Shown here: one piece after another, positions 1 through 6,963 of the stretch
Numbering within the stretch: position 1 is the first letter of the stretch
How the letters are laid out: every line of letters begins with the position of its first letter
Assembly (NCBI GenBank): GCA_036794395.1
Contig: DAIRGS010000073.1
Location: 1-25,231, forward strand
Direction of reading: 5' to 3'
DNA from: DASXMX01 sp036794395
Lineage (GTDB): Bacteria > Planctomycetota > Phycisphaerae > Tepidisphaerales > Tepidisphaeraceae
DNA: 25,231 nt
Notes under the pieces: model-generated
Told to the model about the DNA's origin: nothing
Database searches by the model: none
The model's input: only the letters and a program-made list of their open reading frames with translations
Translations under genes and position numbers: made by a program

Positions 1-595
1 ACTTACGCTATAAATGAAAAATGTTGGGCGTACCGGTGGAGGGAGAAGAGGGCCGCCTAAAGTGTCACGGACCCGGGGGAGGGTGGGATGGAAGATTTTG
101 CTGGGCGTCCGTCTGAGAGAGTGAGATAATGGTGTGATTGGCGTCCGCATCGCGGCCATGGCGGGTGGCCGGGTGCGGGGCTCTTTGGCAGTCTCCGAGT
201 CGCACGTAGCGCTGGCCGCTCTATACATCATCCTTCCATCCGGCCGGCGCGTATCGGCGAGTTGAAAGGAGGATGTCCCACCCCCGGCGTTTTATTTATC
301 GACCCCACGGACATTCCGCCGACCTCCCGCCCCTGGTGGAATTTCAGGAAAATCGTCGCGCCTTCCGCTGAGCGGCCGCGCTAGCCCGGATTATTCACCG
401 CAGAGGCGCAGAGGACGCAGAGAATTCAAGAAGTTTCAAGAATCTACGCGCCGGATCACGCAGTCGTTCTGTCGCGCACGTTGCGCAGCTCACCCATCCG
501 GGTTATTTCTGCCTTCTCTGCGATCTCTGCGACTCCGCGGTGAATCTTGGATCTTCGGGGTTAGTGGGCCCGCGACGATTTCCAGGAGATTGGTC
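1..595. other. Intergenic region with no convincing gene
   Basis: I see no supported gene here. The region holds one copy of a short host repeat (27-47, shared with 2063-2083) and a long inverted repeat (394-546). A 32-codon reading frame at 273-371 follows an AGGAGG that touches its ATG, which is too close to act as a normal ribosome binding site, so it is not called as a gene. The scaffold begins inside this intergenic DNA, so whatever lies upstream is unknown. Confidence 0.6.
394..546. repeat. Long inverted repeat (CACCGCAGAGGCGCAGAG type)
   Basis: The left arm at 394-424 (TTCACCGCAGAGGCGCAGAG and following bases) is matched in reverse complement by the right arm at 515-546, which ends in GACTCCGCGGTGAA. 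The arms are about 30 bp with a few mismatches and enclose about 90 bp. Very similar sequences are dispersed in intergenic regions of many bacterial genomes (family knowledge from memory). Its role is unknown. It could form a stable hairpin in RNA just upstream of the gene at 596. Confidence 0.75.
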
Positions 596-1810
596 GTGAC
601 ACTTTTAAGCTACACCCTCCGCCCGTCAATTCGTAAAAGCCTGGCGACGTTTTTCGTTCATCACAATCCATTTTATCTGTTGAGCGCGCTGTGCATGCTG
701 GCCGGTTGTTATGCGCTGAACAACGGGCTGGGCGCCCGGCCGGGGGATCTGGCAAAACTGTTAGCGTTGCTTGGGGTGTTGAATGCCTACGAGGCGTTGT
801 TGATCGGGCTGGGCCTGTACCTGATCCGACGGCGGGGAATCATTCGGGACGGGCGAACGCTTCTACTTCTGCAAGCTCCATTTCTGGTGGATCTGACTTT
901 TCTGAATGCAGAGGTGGGATCGGTTTCGCTGCGAACGGGACTGCTACTGTGCATCTGCGTGGCGGGGCTAACGGCGATCAAGGTGGGCGTTTTGCTGCGC
1001 GGGTTGTGGGGGAAGGCGCCGGCGCGGTTGTTCTGTCTGGTCATGATCGAACTGGCCGCCCTTGTGATGATGCCATGCGCGTTTTCATGGTTCGATCATC
1101 ACGGCGGTGTCACGGGCTTGCAGTGTTATGCGTGGTGGTGGGTGGTGGGCGGATTGGTGGCGATGCCGGAACTTCGTTCGAGAAGCGAGGGGTCCGGAGT
1201 AAATGCCGGCGGGTTGCAGCGGGCGATGAAGCGGGTTTATCTGCTGTTGCCGTTGGCGTCGCTGATTGCGCATTTGTCGATGCTGCACTGGGTGTACCGG
1301 GTGCAGTTTGTCGGGGCGGATTTGTCGCCGGTGTTGCTGGGGCTGATGGTGGCGATTGGGCGCGAGGCGTGGGCTTCGCGATCGGAGCTGGTTGTGCTGC
1401 GCATCGTGATGCCGCTGGCGGCGATGACGATGGCGATCAACTTTCCGCCGGTGGTTTATGTTTATGCGTCGGCGGGGCTGCGGTTGACGCCGGGCGAGAT
1501 CACCATGGCGGCCGCGTATGCAGCGGTCGTTTACTGCTTCTTCGGGGCTTGGGCGAAGTATTTGCTCACGGGCGGAGCGGCAGTCGCAACGGTCATGCTG
1601 TTCGGGCCGAGCCTGGAACAGACGTGGTTTGCCGTGGCGGCGTGTTACCGGCGCGTGGTTGGGCTTGCGGATCGACTTGTGCCTAAGAGTGCTTTTGAAT
1701 GGGGAGTTGTTGCGATGGGCGGGGCATTTGCGTTTCTGGCGATGGGGGCGGCGATTAGTTTGAAGAAGGAGAAGCCGGTGGAAGAAGTGTTGAGTGTTGA
1801 TGTGGGATGA
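596..1810 (+). CDS. Unrecognised polytopic membrane protein, 404 aa
   Basis: I do not recognise this family. The protein is strongly hydrophobic along its length, with roughly eight to ten candidate membrane segments, for example near residues 25-45, 55-75, 140-160, 215-235 and the last segment before a lysine-rich tail. This suggests an inner-membrane protein with few soluble domains. The first in-frame start is a TTG at 590, but the AGGAG at 584-588 is seven bases from the GTG at 596, which I therefore prefer. The gene stands alone: a hairpin-forming repeat follows the stop codon and the next gene in this orientation begins 417 bases later. I see no catalytic or transporter signature. The function is unknown, but the coding call is fairly safe given the length and the SD-positioned start. 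Confidence 0.7.
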   Translation: MTLLSYTLRPSIRKSLATFFVHHNPFYLLSALCMLAGCYALNNGLGARPGDLAKLLALLGVLNAYEALLIGLGLYLIRRRGIIRDGRTLLLLQAPFLVDLTFLNAEVGSVSLRTGLLLCICVAGLTAIKVGVLLRGLWGKAPARLFCLVMIELAALVMMPCAFSWFDHHGGVTGLQCYAWWWVVGGLVAMPELRSRSEGSGVNAGGLQRAMKRVYLLLPLASLIAHLSMLHWVYRVQFVGADLSPVLLGLMVAIGREAWASRSELVVLRIVMPLAAMTMAINFPPVVYVYASAGLRLTPGEITMAAAYAAVVYCFFGAWAKYLLTGGAAVATVMLFGPSLEQTWFAVAACYRRVVGLADRLVPKSAFEWGVVAMGGAFAFLAMGAAISLKKEKPVEEVLSVDVG

Positions 1811-1822
1811 TGGTTCGAGCTT

Positions 1823-1900
1823 GTGATCCTGAGCGAAGCGAAGGATCTGAATCGGGTGAACTACTCGAATATCAGATCCTTCGCTTCGCTCCAGGATGAC
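1823..1900. repeat. Inverted repeat (GAGCGAAGCGAAGGATC type)
   Basis: The left arm at 1824-1850 (GATCCTGAGCGAAGCGAAGG and on) is matched by the reverse complement at 1872-1900 with one short gap, enclosing about 21 bp. The stem is about 27 bp, so the transcript would fold strongly. The motif family is widespread as REP-like intergenic repeats in unrelated bacteria (from memory). It lies 13 bases after the stop of the membrane protein gene and may end or stabilise its mRNA, although no T-run follows. Confidence 0.8.
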
Positions 1901-1967
1901 ATTAGGGAAGCTCGCCCAATAGAGGAATTCAACAGAGCAATTCTGACGGCATTCATTCGCTGAATGA

Positions 1968-2083
1968 CCCCCTCCCTGCCCTCGCCCGGCGCACCGCCTG
2001 TCATTAGCCACAAATTCTTATCGAGGATGGATGCTCAAAAACCCCCCTCCCTACCCTCCCCCGGCGTACCGGTGGAGGGAGAA
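1968..2083. repeat. Dispersed CCCTCCC / GGTGGAGGG repeat copies
   Basis: The 29-base segment at 1968-1996 matches 2043-2071 with three mismatches (CCCCCTCCCT core followed by GGCGYACC). The second copy continues into GGCGTACCGGTGGAGGGA at 2063-2080, which is also found at 27-44. A more divergent version (GGAGTACCGGAGGAGGGA) lies near 2121-2138. The CCCTCC and GGAGGG halves are complementary, so each full unit can form a hairpin. This looks like a miniature dispersed repeat of the host genome. Confidence 0.7.
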
Positions 2084-2227
2084 AAGGACGAGTGATTAAG
2101 ACCTGTGCGTAATGACAAGCCGGAGTACCGGAGGAGGGAAAAAAGGGAGCGATGCCTTGGGTGTCTTGCGCGCGGGGACGGGGGAGCGTGCTTGACATCG
2201 ACGGGGGCAATCATCAAAACGTGGGTC

Positions 2228-2722
2228 ATGGCCGACGCATCATTTGATATCGTTTCGGAGATCAACCTTCAGGAAGTGGATAACGCGATCACGCAGGCGC
2301 AGAAGGAGATTGGGACGCGGTATGACTTTAAGGGGAGTGCCGCGTCGATTGAGTTTAATCGCAAGGACAAGGAGTTGACGTTGATGGCGGATGCCGAGCC
2401 GCAGTTGGAGGCGGTTCGGAAGGTGATTGTCGAGCGGCTGCTGAAGCGCGGGGTGGACCCCAAATCGATGGACCCGCAGAAGATCGAGCAGGCCACGCAC
2501 AAAACGGTGCGGCAGAAGGTGAAGTTCAAGGAAGGGATCGACAAGGACATTTCGAAGGCAATTCAGAAGCAGATCAAGGAATTGAAGCTGAAGGTGAATG
2601 CCAGCATTCAGGGCGAGGCGCTGCGGGTGAGCGGAGCCAAACGGGATGATCTTCAGGCGGTGATCGCGCACTTGAAGGCCAATCCGCCGAGCGTTCCAAT
2701 TCAGTTTAATAACTATCGCTGA
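2228..2722 (+). CDS. yajQ: YajQ-family nucleotide-binding protein
   Basis: The 164-aa product has the family's usual length (about 160 aa) and its recognisable start, MADASFDIVSEINLQEVDNA, followed by RYDFKGS near residue 32 and the C-terminal end VPIQFNNYR. YajQ proteins are small cytosolic proteins with two RRM-like folds. They bind nucleotides, and in Xanthomonas a member is a cyclic-di-GMP effector. The role here is inferred only from the family. An in-frame start upstream at 2105 would add an unrelated basic leader, so the ATG at 2228 is chosen, although no clear SD precedes it. The stop codon region overlaps the end of the convergent secretin gene by 10 bp. Confidence 0.93.
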   Translation: MADASFDIVSEINLQEVDNAITQAQKEIGTRYDFKGSAASIEFNRKDKELTLMADAEPQLEAVRKVIVERLLKRGVDPKSMDPQKIEQATHKTVRQKVKFKEGIDKDISKAIQKQIKELKLKVNASIQGEALRVSGAKRDDLQAVIAHLKANPPSVPIQFNNYR

Positions 2723-5640
2723 GGAGCGGGATCGAGGCCGCCGACGCTGTTTACCGTTTGATCCGCCGGCTTGGTGGTTGGGGGGTGGAGGAGTTGAAGC
2801 GGCTGGTCGGGCGCGGGTTGAGTTGACGGCGCGGGCTCAAACACCGGGGACCTTGATGGAAGCCGCTGTGTATCGGGGATGTTGCCGCGCTGCATGCCAT
2901 CCATGTGTTCCTTGAAGGTGCCGGGGGATACGGCGTCTGGGGTCAGCGTGGTGCCTTTGAGTTCGTCCCGGGTGATGGGGTCGAGCTGTTCGGGCATCTG
3001 GGCGACATGGGGCGTGAGGAAAATCAAGAGTTCGGTTTTGGTGCGATCGACGATGGTCCGGCTGAAGATGTATTTAAGGATGGGCAGGTCGCCGAGCAGG
3101 GGAATTTTGCTGACGGTGAGGGTTTTCTGATCCTGCATGAGGCCGCCGATGACGATGGTTTGCCCATCGCGGATGGCGACGCGGCTGCTGGCGGAGCGGT
3201 CGGCGATGATAGGGACATTCAGGCCGGGTCCGACGTTGACGGTTTGGGCGGTGAGCTGGGAAATTTCGGGGGCCACGTCGAGGATCACCTGGCCATCGGG
3301 ATTGATGTGCGGCGTCACGTTCAGAATGATTCCGACTCTTTGAAGTTGGTATTGGCTGGTGGCCTGGCCGAGCGCCCCGATCTGGTTGTTGATCACGATC
3401 GGGACGAGCTGGCCGACGAGAATATCAGCCGGCTGGTTATCGCTGGCGAGGATGTAAGGGCGGGAGAGAACATCGAGTTTGTTCTGCTGGGCGAGGGCAT
3501 GGAGTTGGACGTTTAGGTTGTCTTCCAGGAAGTTGACGACCAGGCCGGTTGAGGGAGCGCCGAACGTCTGGCCAAAGGATTGGCCATTGCCGTTGGCGCG
3601 GGTGTTGAGGATGGAGAAATCGGTTCCCCAATCGGCATTGTTGTCATGGGTCACCTCGGCCACCAGCACCTTGATCAATACCTGCGGGGCGGGGCGGTCC
3701 AGCTCTTCGATGATCGCCTTGACCTGACTGCGGTACTTCACGGCAGTGATCACGATCAGCGAATTGGTATCCGGCTCTGAGACGACCAGGACCTGGCCGG
3801 TCAGTTCATGAAGGGACTGGGTGAGGCCCGGCTTATTCTGGCGATTATTATTGCGATTCTGGCGGTTGTTCTGGTTCTGACTCGCATTGTTATTGTTGCC
3901 CCCCACGCCATTCCGGTTTTGTCCGCCGATGCCGTTCTGATTATTGTTGTTGAAGAAGTTATTGCCGTTCTGATTATTGTTGTTCTGGTTCTGCTGATTG
4001 TTCTGGTTCTGTTGGTTTTGGGGGGCCTGGATGTTGCCGAAAAGGGTATTGAGGACCGTTTCAAGATTGTCGGACTGCGCGTTGCGCAGGTGGTAGATCA
4101 TGGTGGTGTCTTCGGAGCCGGGGTTGGCATCGATCTGTTTGACAATGCCTTCGACGATTTTCATCACCTCGGCCGGGGCCGTTACGATGACTGCGTTGGT
4201 GCGGTCGTCGCTGGTGGCGTTGACCTTGGCGCCCTTGGCCTGCTGGGGTTTGGCGCCGTCTTCGTAAACATAAATGCGCTCGGAAACGCGCGCGGTATCG
4301 GGATTGGTGGGATTGAAAATCGAGTTGACCAGCTTGGCGGCGGCGAATGCATCGGCATAGCGCAACGGAAAGATGCGAATGCTGCTGGCGGCGACGGGAT
4401 TGGCATCGAGGCGCTGGATCAGCGCTTCAACTTCAATGAGCGTTGCCGCGGGGGCGGTGATGATGACAGTGTTGGTTCGCTCGTCAAAAGCGGAAGTAAT
4501 TTTTACCTTGCCGGACTGATCCCCGCCCTGGTTACCGAAAAAGATAAACCGGAATGGGCTTTCGTTGTTTTCCTTGGGTTGGAAGATATTGGCGATCAGC
4601 TTGCTGGTGGATTCGGCGTCGGCATAACGCAGGGGGAAAGACTTCATTTGGGAAGCGGGGGCGGGATTCGAATCGAGTTTTTCAAGGATTCCGTCGATGG
4701 TTTTGAGACTGTCGGCCGGGCCAGTGACGACCACGATATTGGTGCGTTCGTCGGCGGCGGCGATCACTCGGGCCTTTGCCCGGCGAGAGCTGCCGCCGGC
4801 GGCCGCTCCGGGGGCGGGCTGTGGCCCCTGCGGGCCCATCATCTGTGGCTGGCCGGGCCTGGGCCCACCTGGTGCATCGTCGGGTTTGAAGATGGTCTCG
4901 ATCAATTTCACGGCACTGGCTGCCTGGGCGGAATGAAGCTGAACGATGCGCATCTCGGTGGCAGTGCCCTCCTGCTGATCCATGGCGAAGATGACTTGCG
5001 CGACGCGCCGAATATTCGAAGAGGTATCGGTGATGACGATCGTGTTGCTGGCTTCGTTCGCGGCAACATCGGCATCGGGGGAAATGAGCGGCTTGAGATC
5101 ATCCCGTAGTTTGCCGGCATCCACGTTCTTGATCGGCATGACCTGCGTCACCAACTCATCGGTGCTGGGAATGTCCTTGGGGTCTGCGCCAAATCGAACG
5201 GGGATGCTTCCCTTCTTGGCCTTGTCGCGGGGAATGATATGAAGCTCGCGCTCGTTTTGAACGGCCGCGAAGCCATTGGCGCGCAGGGCGGCATTCAGAA
5301 TGGTAACGGCCTCCTGGCGGGTCACGGGCTGCTTGCTCATGACGTTGACAACGCCGGTGACGGGCGGGCCCTCGCGAATGACGACGAAGCCGCCGAACTG
5401 CGACAGGTAATCTAAAACGCTGTCGAGGGGCGCATCCTTGAAATTCATCACCAGATGATCGGATACCGCCGGCCGGCTGGTGGGCTGGCTTGAAGGAGGG
5501 GGCGCAGGACGGGTCGCACTATTAGGCCGCGCGACCGCCGGGCGAGTGACGGGCGCAATCTGCCCGGTTAAGAATGGCGAACACATTCCAACACCCGCGA
5601 CCCAGGCTAAAAGCCCGCTCCGCCTGCTGCGCAACCCCAT
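2713..5640 (-). CDS. Secretin (GspD/PilQ family) with five N1-like modules and an Asn/Gln-rich insert
   Basis: This outer-membrane channel subunit of type II secretion or type IV pilus systems is 975 aa. The ATG at 5640 is preceded by AAAGGA six bases away and starts a signal peptide (MGLRSRRSG, then a hydrophobic stretch to about residue 27). An open frame reaches 5868 but lacks signal-peptide character. After a Pro-rich linker come an N0 domain (about 61-138) and N1-like modules at about 162-225, 228-326, 330-416, 420-507 and 511-649, each with a DxRTNxVxVTxP-type strand. The last module is split by an Asn/Gln-rich tract (about 540-603). The secretin core spans about 650-880 (QVLIKVLVAEV to LLIFLTPHVA), followed by a Pro/Thr-rich tail. 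GspD usually has three such modules, so this one is long. A PilP/GspC-like gene lies 76 bases upstream in the same direction. Whether it belongs to a T2SS or a T4P is not decidable here. Confidence 0.93.
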   Translation of the reverse strand: MGLRSRRSGLLAWVAGVGMCSPFLTGQIAPVTRPAVARPNSATRPAPPPSSQPTSRPAVSDHLVMNFKDAPLDSVLDYLSQFGGFVVIREGPPVTGVVNVMSKQPVTRQEAVTILNAALRANGFAAVQNERELHIIPRDKAKKGSIPVRFGADPKDIPSTDELVTQVMPIKNVDAGKLRDDLKPLISPDADVAANEASNTIVITDTSSNIRRVAQVIFAMDQQEGTATEMRIVQLHSAQAASAVKLIETIFKPDDAPGGPRPGQPQMMGPQGPQPAPGAAAGGSSRRAKARVIAAADERTNIVVVTGPADSLKTIDGILEKLDSNPAPASQMKSFPLRYADAESTSKLIANIFQPKENNESPFRFIFFGNQGGDQSGKVKITSAFDERTNTVIITAPAATLIEVEALIQRLDANPVAASSIRIFPLRYADAFAAAKLVNSIFNPTNPDTARVSERIYVYEDGAKPQQAKGAKVNATSDDRTNAVIVTAPAEVMKIVEGIVKQIDANPGSEDTTMIYHLRNAQSDNLETVLNTLFGNIQAPQNQQNQNNQQNQNNNNQNGNNFFNNNNQNGIGGQNRNGVGGNNNNASQNQNNRQNRNNNRQNKPGLTQSLHELTGQVLVVSEPDTNSLIVITAVKYRSQVKAIIEELDRPAPQVLIKVLVAEVTHDNNADWGTDFSILNTRANGNGQSFGQTFGAPSTGLVVNFLEDNLNVQLHALAQQNKLDVLSRPYILASDNQPADILVGQLVPIVINNQIGALGQATSQYQLQRVGIILNVTPHINPDGQVILDVAPEISQLTAQTVNVGPGLNVPIIADRSASSRVAIRDGQTIVIGGLMQDQKTLTVSKIPLLGDLPILKYIFSRTIVDRTKTELLIFLTPHVAQMPEQLDPITRDELKGTTLTPDAVSPGTFKEHMDGMQRGNIPDTQRLPSRSPVFEPAPSTQPAPDQPLQLLHPPTTKPADQTVNSVGGLDPAPQR

Positions 5641-5716
5641 CGAGTGTCCTTTCGTCTGTCCCGCTCCCGTGCCCGCATGAAACCAAACGCCCTCTGACCT
5701 GGAACCAGTGATTCGA

Positions 5717-6391
5717 TTACCCCGCCCGCTCCGCGACATAATTGCGAACACGCTGCCCATTGGGCGCGATTTCAAAGACCGGCTCCTTCGCGCCCTTGGG
5801 TGGCGAGTCAGGCGGCGCACCCGCTGGCCCGGTGGCAGGCCCCTGCGGACCCGGACTGGCGGCAACAACCGGCGGCATCAGCGTTCCCAACAGATTTTGC
5901 CCGATCTGAATTCGCTTCACCGCGCCGGCGCTCTCAAAAGCAAAGTCATCGAAACCGATCTCGCGAACCTTGCCGCCTGCCACGGGATCCCCCGGGCGCA
6001 ACTGCATCGTGCGGTGCGAAACCGTATCTTCGACAAAGACCAGGAAACTGGTATCGTCCGAGACGATCCCCCGAACGGCCATCGAAGCCTCGGGCGAGGG
6101 TTTAGCTTGAGCACCGCCGGGTGGAGCGGCGATACCGGTCTTTGAAAAAATCGTACGCTTGTTCAGAATCGCGAATGGGCCGGGAAGGACGAACGTTGGG
6201 GCAGGCATGGCTGCGGGAACGGTTCCCCTTCCGGCAATGGATGTTGAAGCCGGGCGGGTTGCGGGGCTCACCGTCCGAATCATTGCCAGGGATTCGGACC
6301 CCTCAGTGTCGCCCGCAGCGCCCGCCCCACATGCCGATATCCCCACAACACCCAATGCGCACAGTCTCCTGATCGACTCAAACGCGCTCAT
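5717..6391 (-). CDS. PilP/GspC-like lipoprotein, probable secretin partner
   Basis: The ATG at 6391 opens a lipoprotein signal: MSAFESIRRL, a hydrophobic core, then the lipobox ISA-C with Cys21. A further ATG at 6433 would add 14 residues before this signal. Residues 104-168 resemble the homology region shared by GspC and PilP: a short beta-rich domain with VRGIVSDDTSFLVFVED, then LRPGDPVAGGKVREIGFDDF and an IQIGQNL strand. Pro/Ala-rich linkers flank it, and the length (224 aa) suits PilP, an inner-membrane lipoprotein that docks onto the secretin N0 domain. The gene lies directly upstream of the secretin, the pilP-pilQ order of type IV pilus operons. The assignment rests on the lipobox, the domain pattern and the position rather than strong sequence identity, so it is moderate. 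Confidence 0.6.
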   Translation of the reverse strand: MSAFESIRRLCALGVVGISACGAGAAGDTEGSESLAMIRTVSPATRPASTSIAGRGTVPAAMPAPTFVLPGPFAILNKRTIFSKTGIAAPPGGAQAKPSPEASMAVRGIVSDDTSFLVFVEDTVSHRTMQLRPGDPVAGGKVREIGFDDFAFESAGAVKRIQIGQNLLGTLMPPVVAASPGPQGPATGPAGAPPDSPPKGAKEPVFEIAPNGQRVRNYVAERAG

Positions 6392-6963
6392 GGGCGTTTG
6401 TCGAGTTGCACGGTTAAACGTGTTCCACCTCATCCCGGACCCCGATCTAAAAGTGCCGCCTGCGAGACTTGCTTAAAGCAGTTTCCGTGTTGGTGTAGCA
6501 TCCACGCATTCCGCGCCCCGCGAGCGGGGCCGCTAAACTTGGGATGGCAAACGCTACGCCTTCCCGTAGATTCTAATGCCTTGAAAACCTGCCTCCAACT
6601 CATTAGACGACGCCGGATGTTGTTTTATGACATCCCGACAGGATTTTGGAGCATTTTGCGATTCGTCAAGGTCTGCATACGCGTCGCCGCGTATCGCATT
6701 TCTATAATGACGCAGGCGAAAGTGGAAAGTTTCAGTTTGCTTGCGCCGGTGCGGGTGGCAGAATCCGCGCTTGCGGGTAACCTTTTGAGCGATAAGTCAT
6801 TGCCGGAAGCCCAAATGGATTTCAGGAATGATGCCCCAAGGATGGAAAATGCCCCTATCCCAACCTTATGATGGGGTTGATCGTACAATAGATAATGCCG
6901 GCCTGGAATGGGCTGGCCGCCTTTTGGCCCGGGCGATTTGACCCGGAGGCGAGGAATAAAAAG
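6392..6963. other. Divergent intergenic region between the pilP-like gene and ftsH
   Basis: No gene is supported in these roughly 570 bases. A GC-rich hairpin (GCCCCG, loop CGAG, CGGGGC at 6515-6530) lacks a T-run. A perfect TATAAT at 6703-6708 with an adjacent palindrome is listed separately. The region must contain the promoters of both divergent transcription units. A plus-strand open frame at 6398-6871 has no SD and reads like random sequence, so it is left out. Confidence 0.5.
6677..6708 (+). promoter_or_regulatory. Candidate ftsH promoter with palindrome at the -35 position
   Basis: A perfect -10 hexamer TATAAT sits at 6703-6708. Where the -35 should lie there is instead a 7-bp inverted repeat, ATACGCG-TCGC-CGCGTAT (6677-6694). 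A poor -35 combined with a palindrome suggests an activator- or repressor-controlled promoter. The leader to the ftsH ATG would be about 250 bases. This is pattern recognition only. Confidence 0.3.

Larger units (their letters stand above)
1811..2227. other. Repeat-rich intergenic region upstream of the YajQ gene
   Basis: This 417-base stretch contains a long inverted repeat (1823-1900), then three pieces of a pyrimidine/purine-rich repeat (1968-1996, 2043-2083 and a divergent copy near 2120-2147). A TTGACA at 2192-2197 is a perfect -35 box for the downstream gene, but the best -10 at the right spacing is poor (CAAAAC), so the promoter is only tentative. I see no gene. Confidence 0.55.

Noticed and set aside
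273..371. A 32-codon frame following AGGAGG
   Set aside because: The SD touches the ATG with no spacing, and the peptide has no feature suggesting function.
3808..5109. A long plus-strand open frame antisense to the secretin
   Set aside because: It is the mirror of a strongly recognisable secretin and has low-complexity Val/Ile/Leu runs from the Asn/Gln tract.
6515..6530. Terminator upstream of ftsH
   Set aside because: A stable GC hairpin, but no T-run follows and there is no gene for it to terminate on the plus strand.
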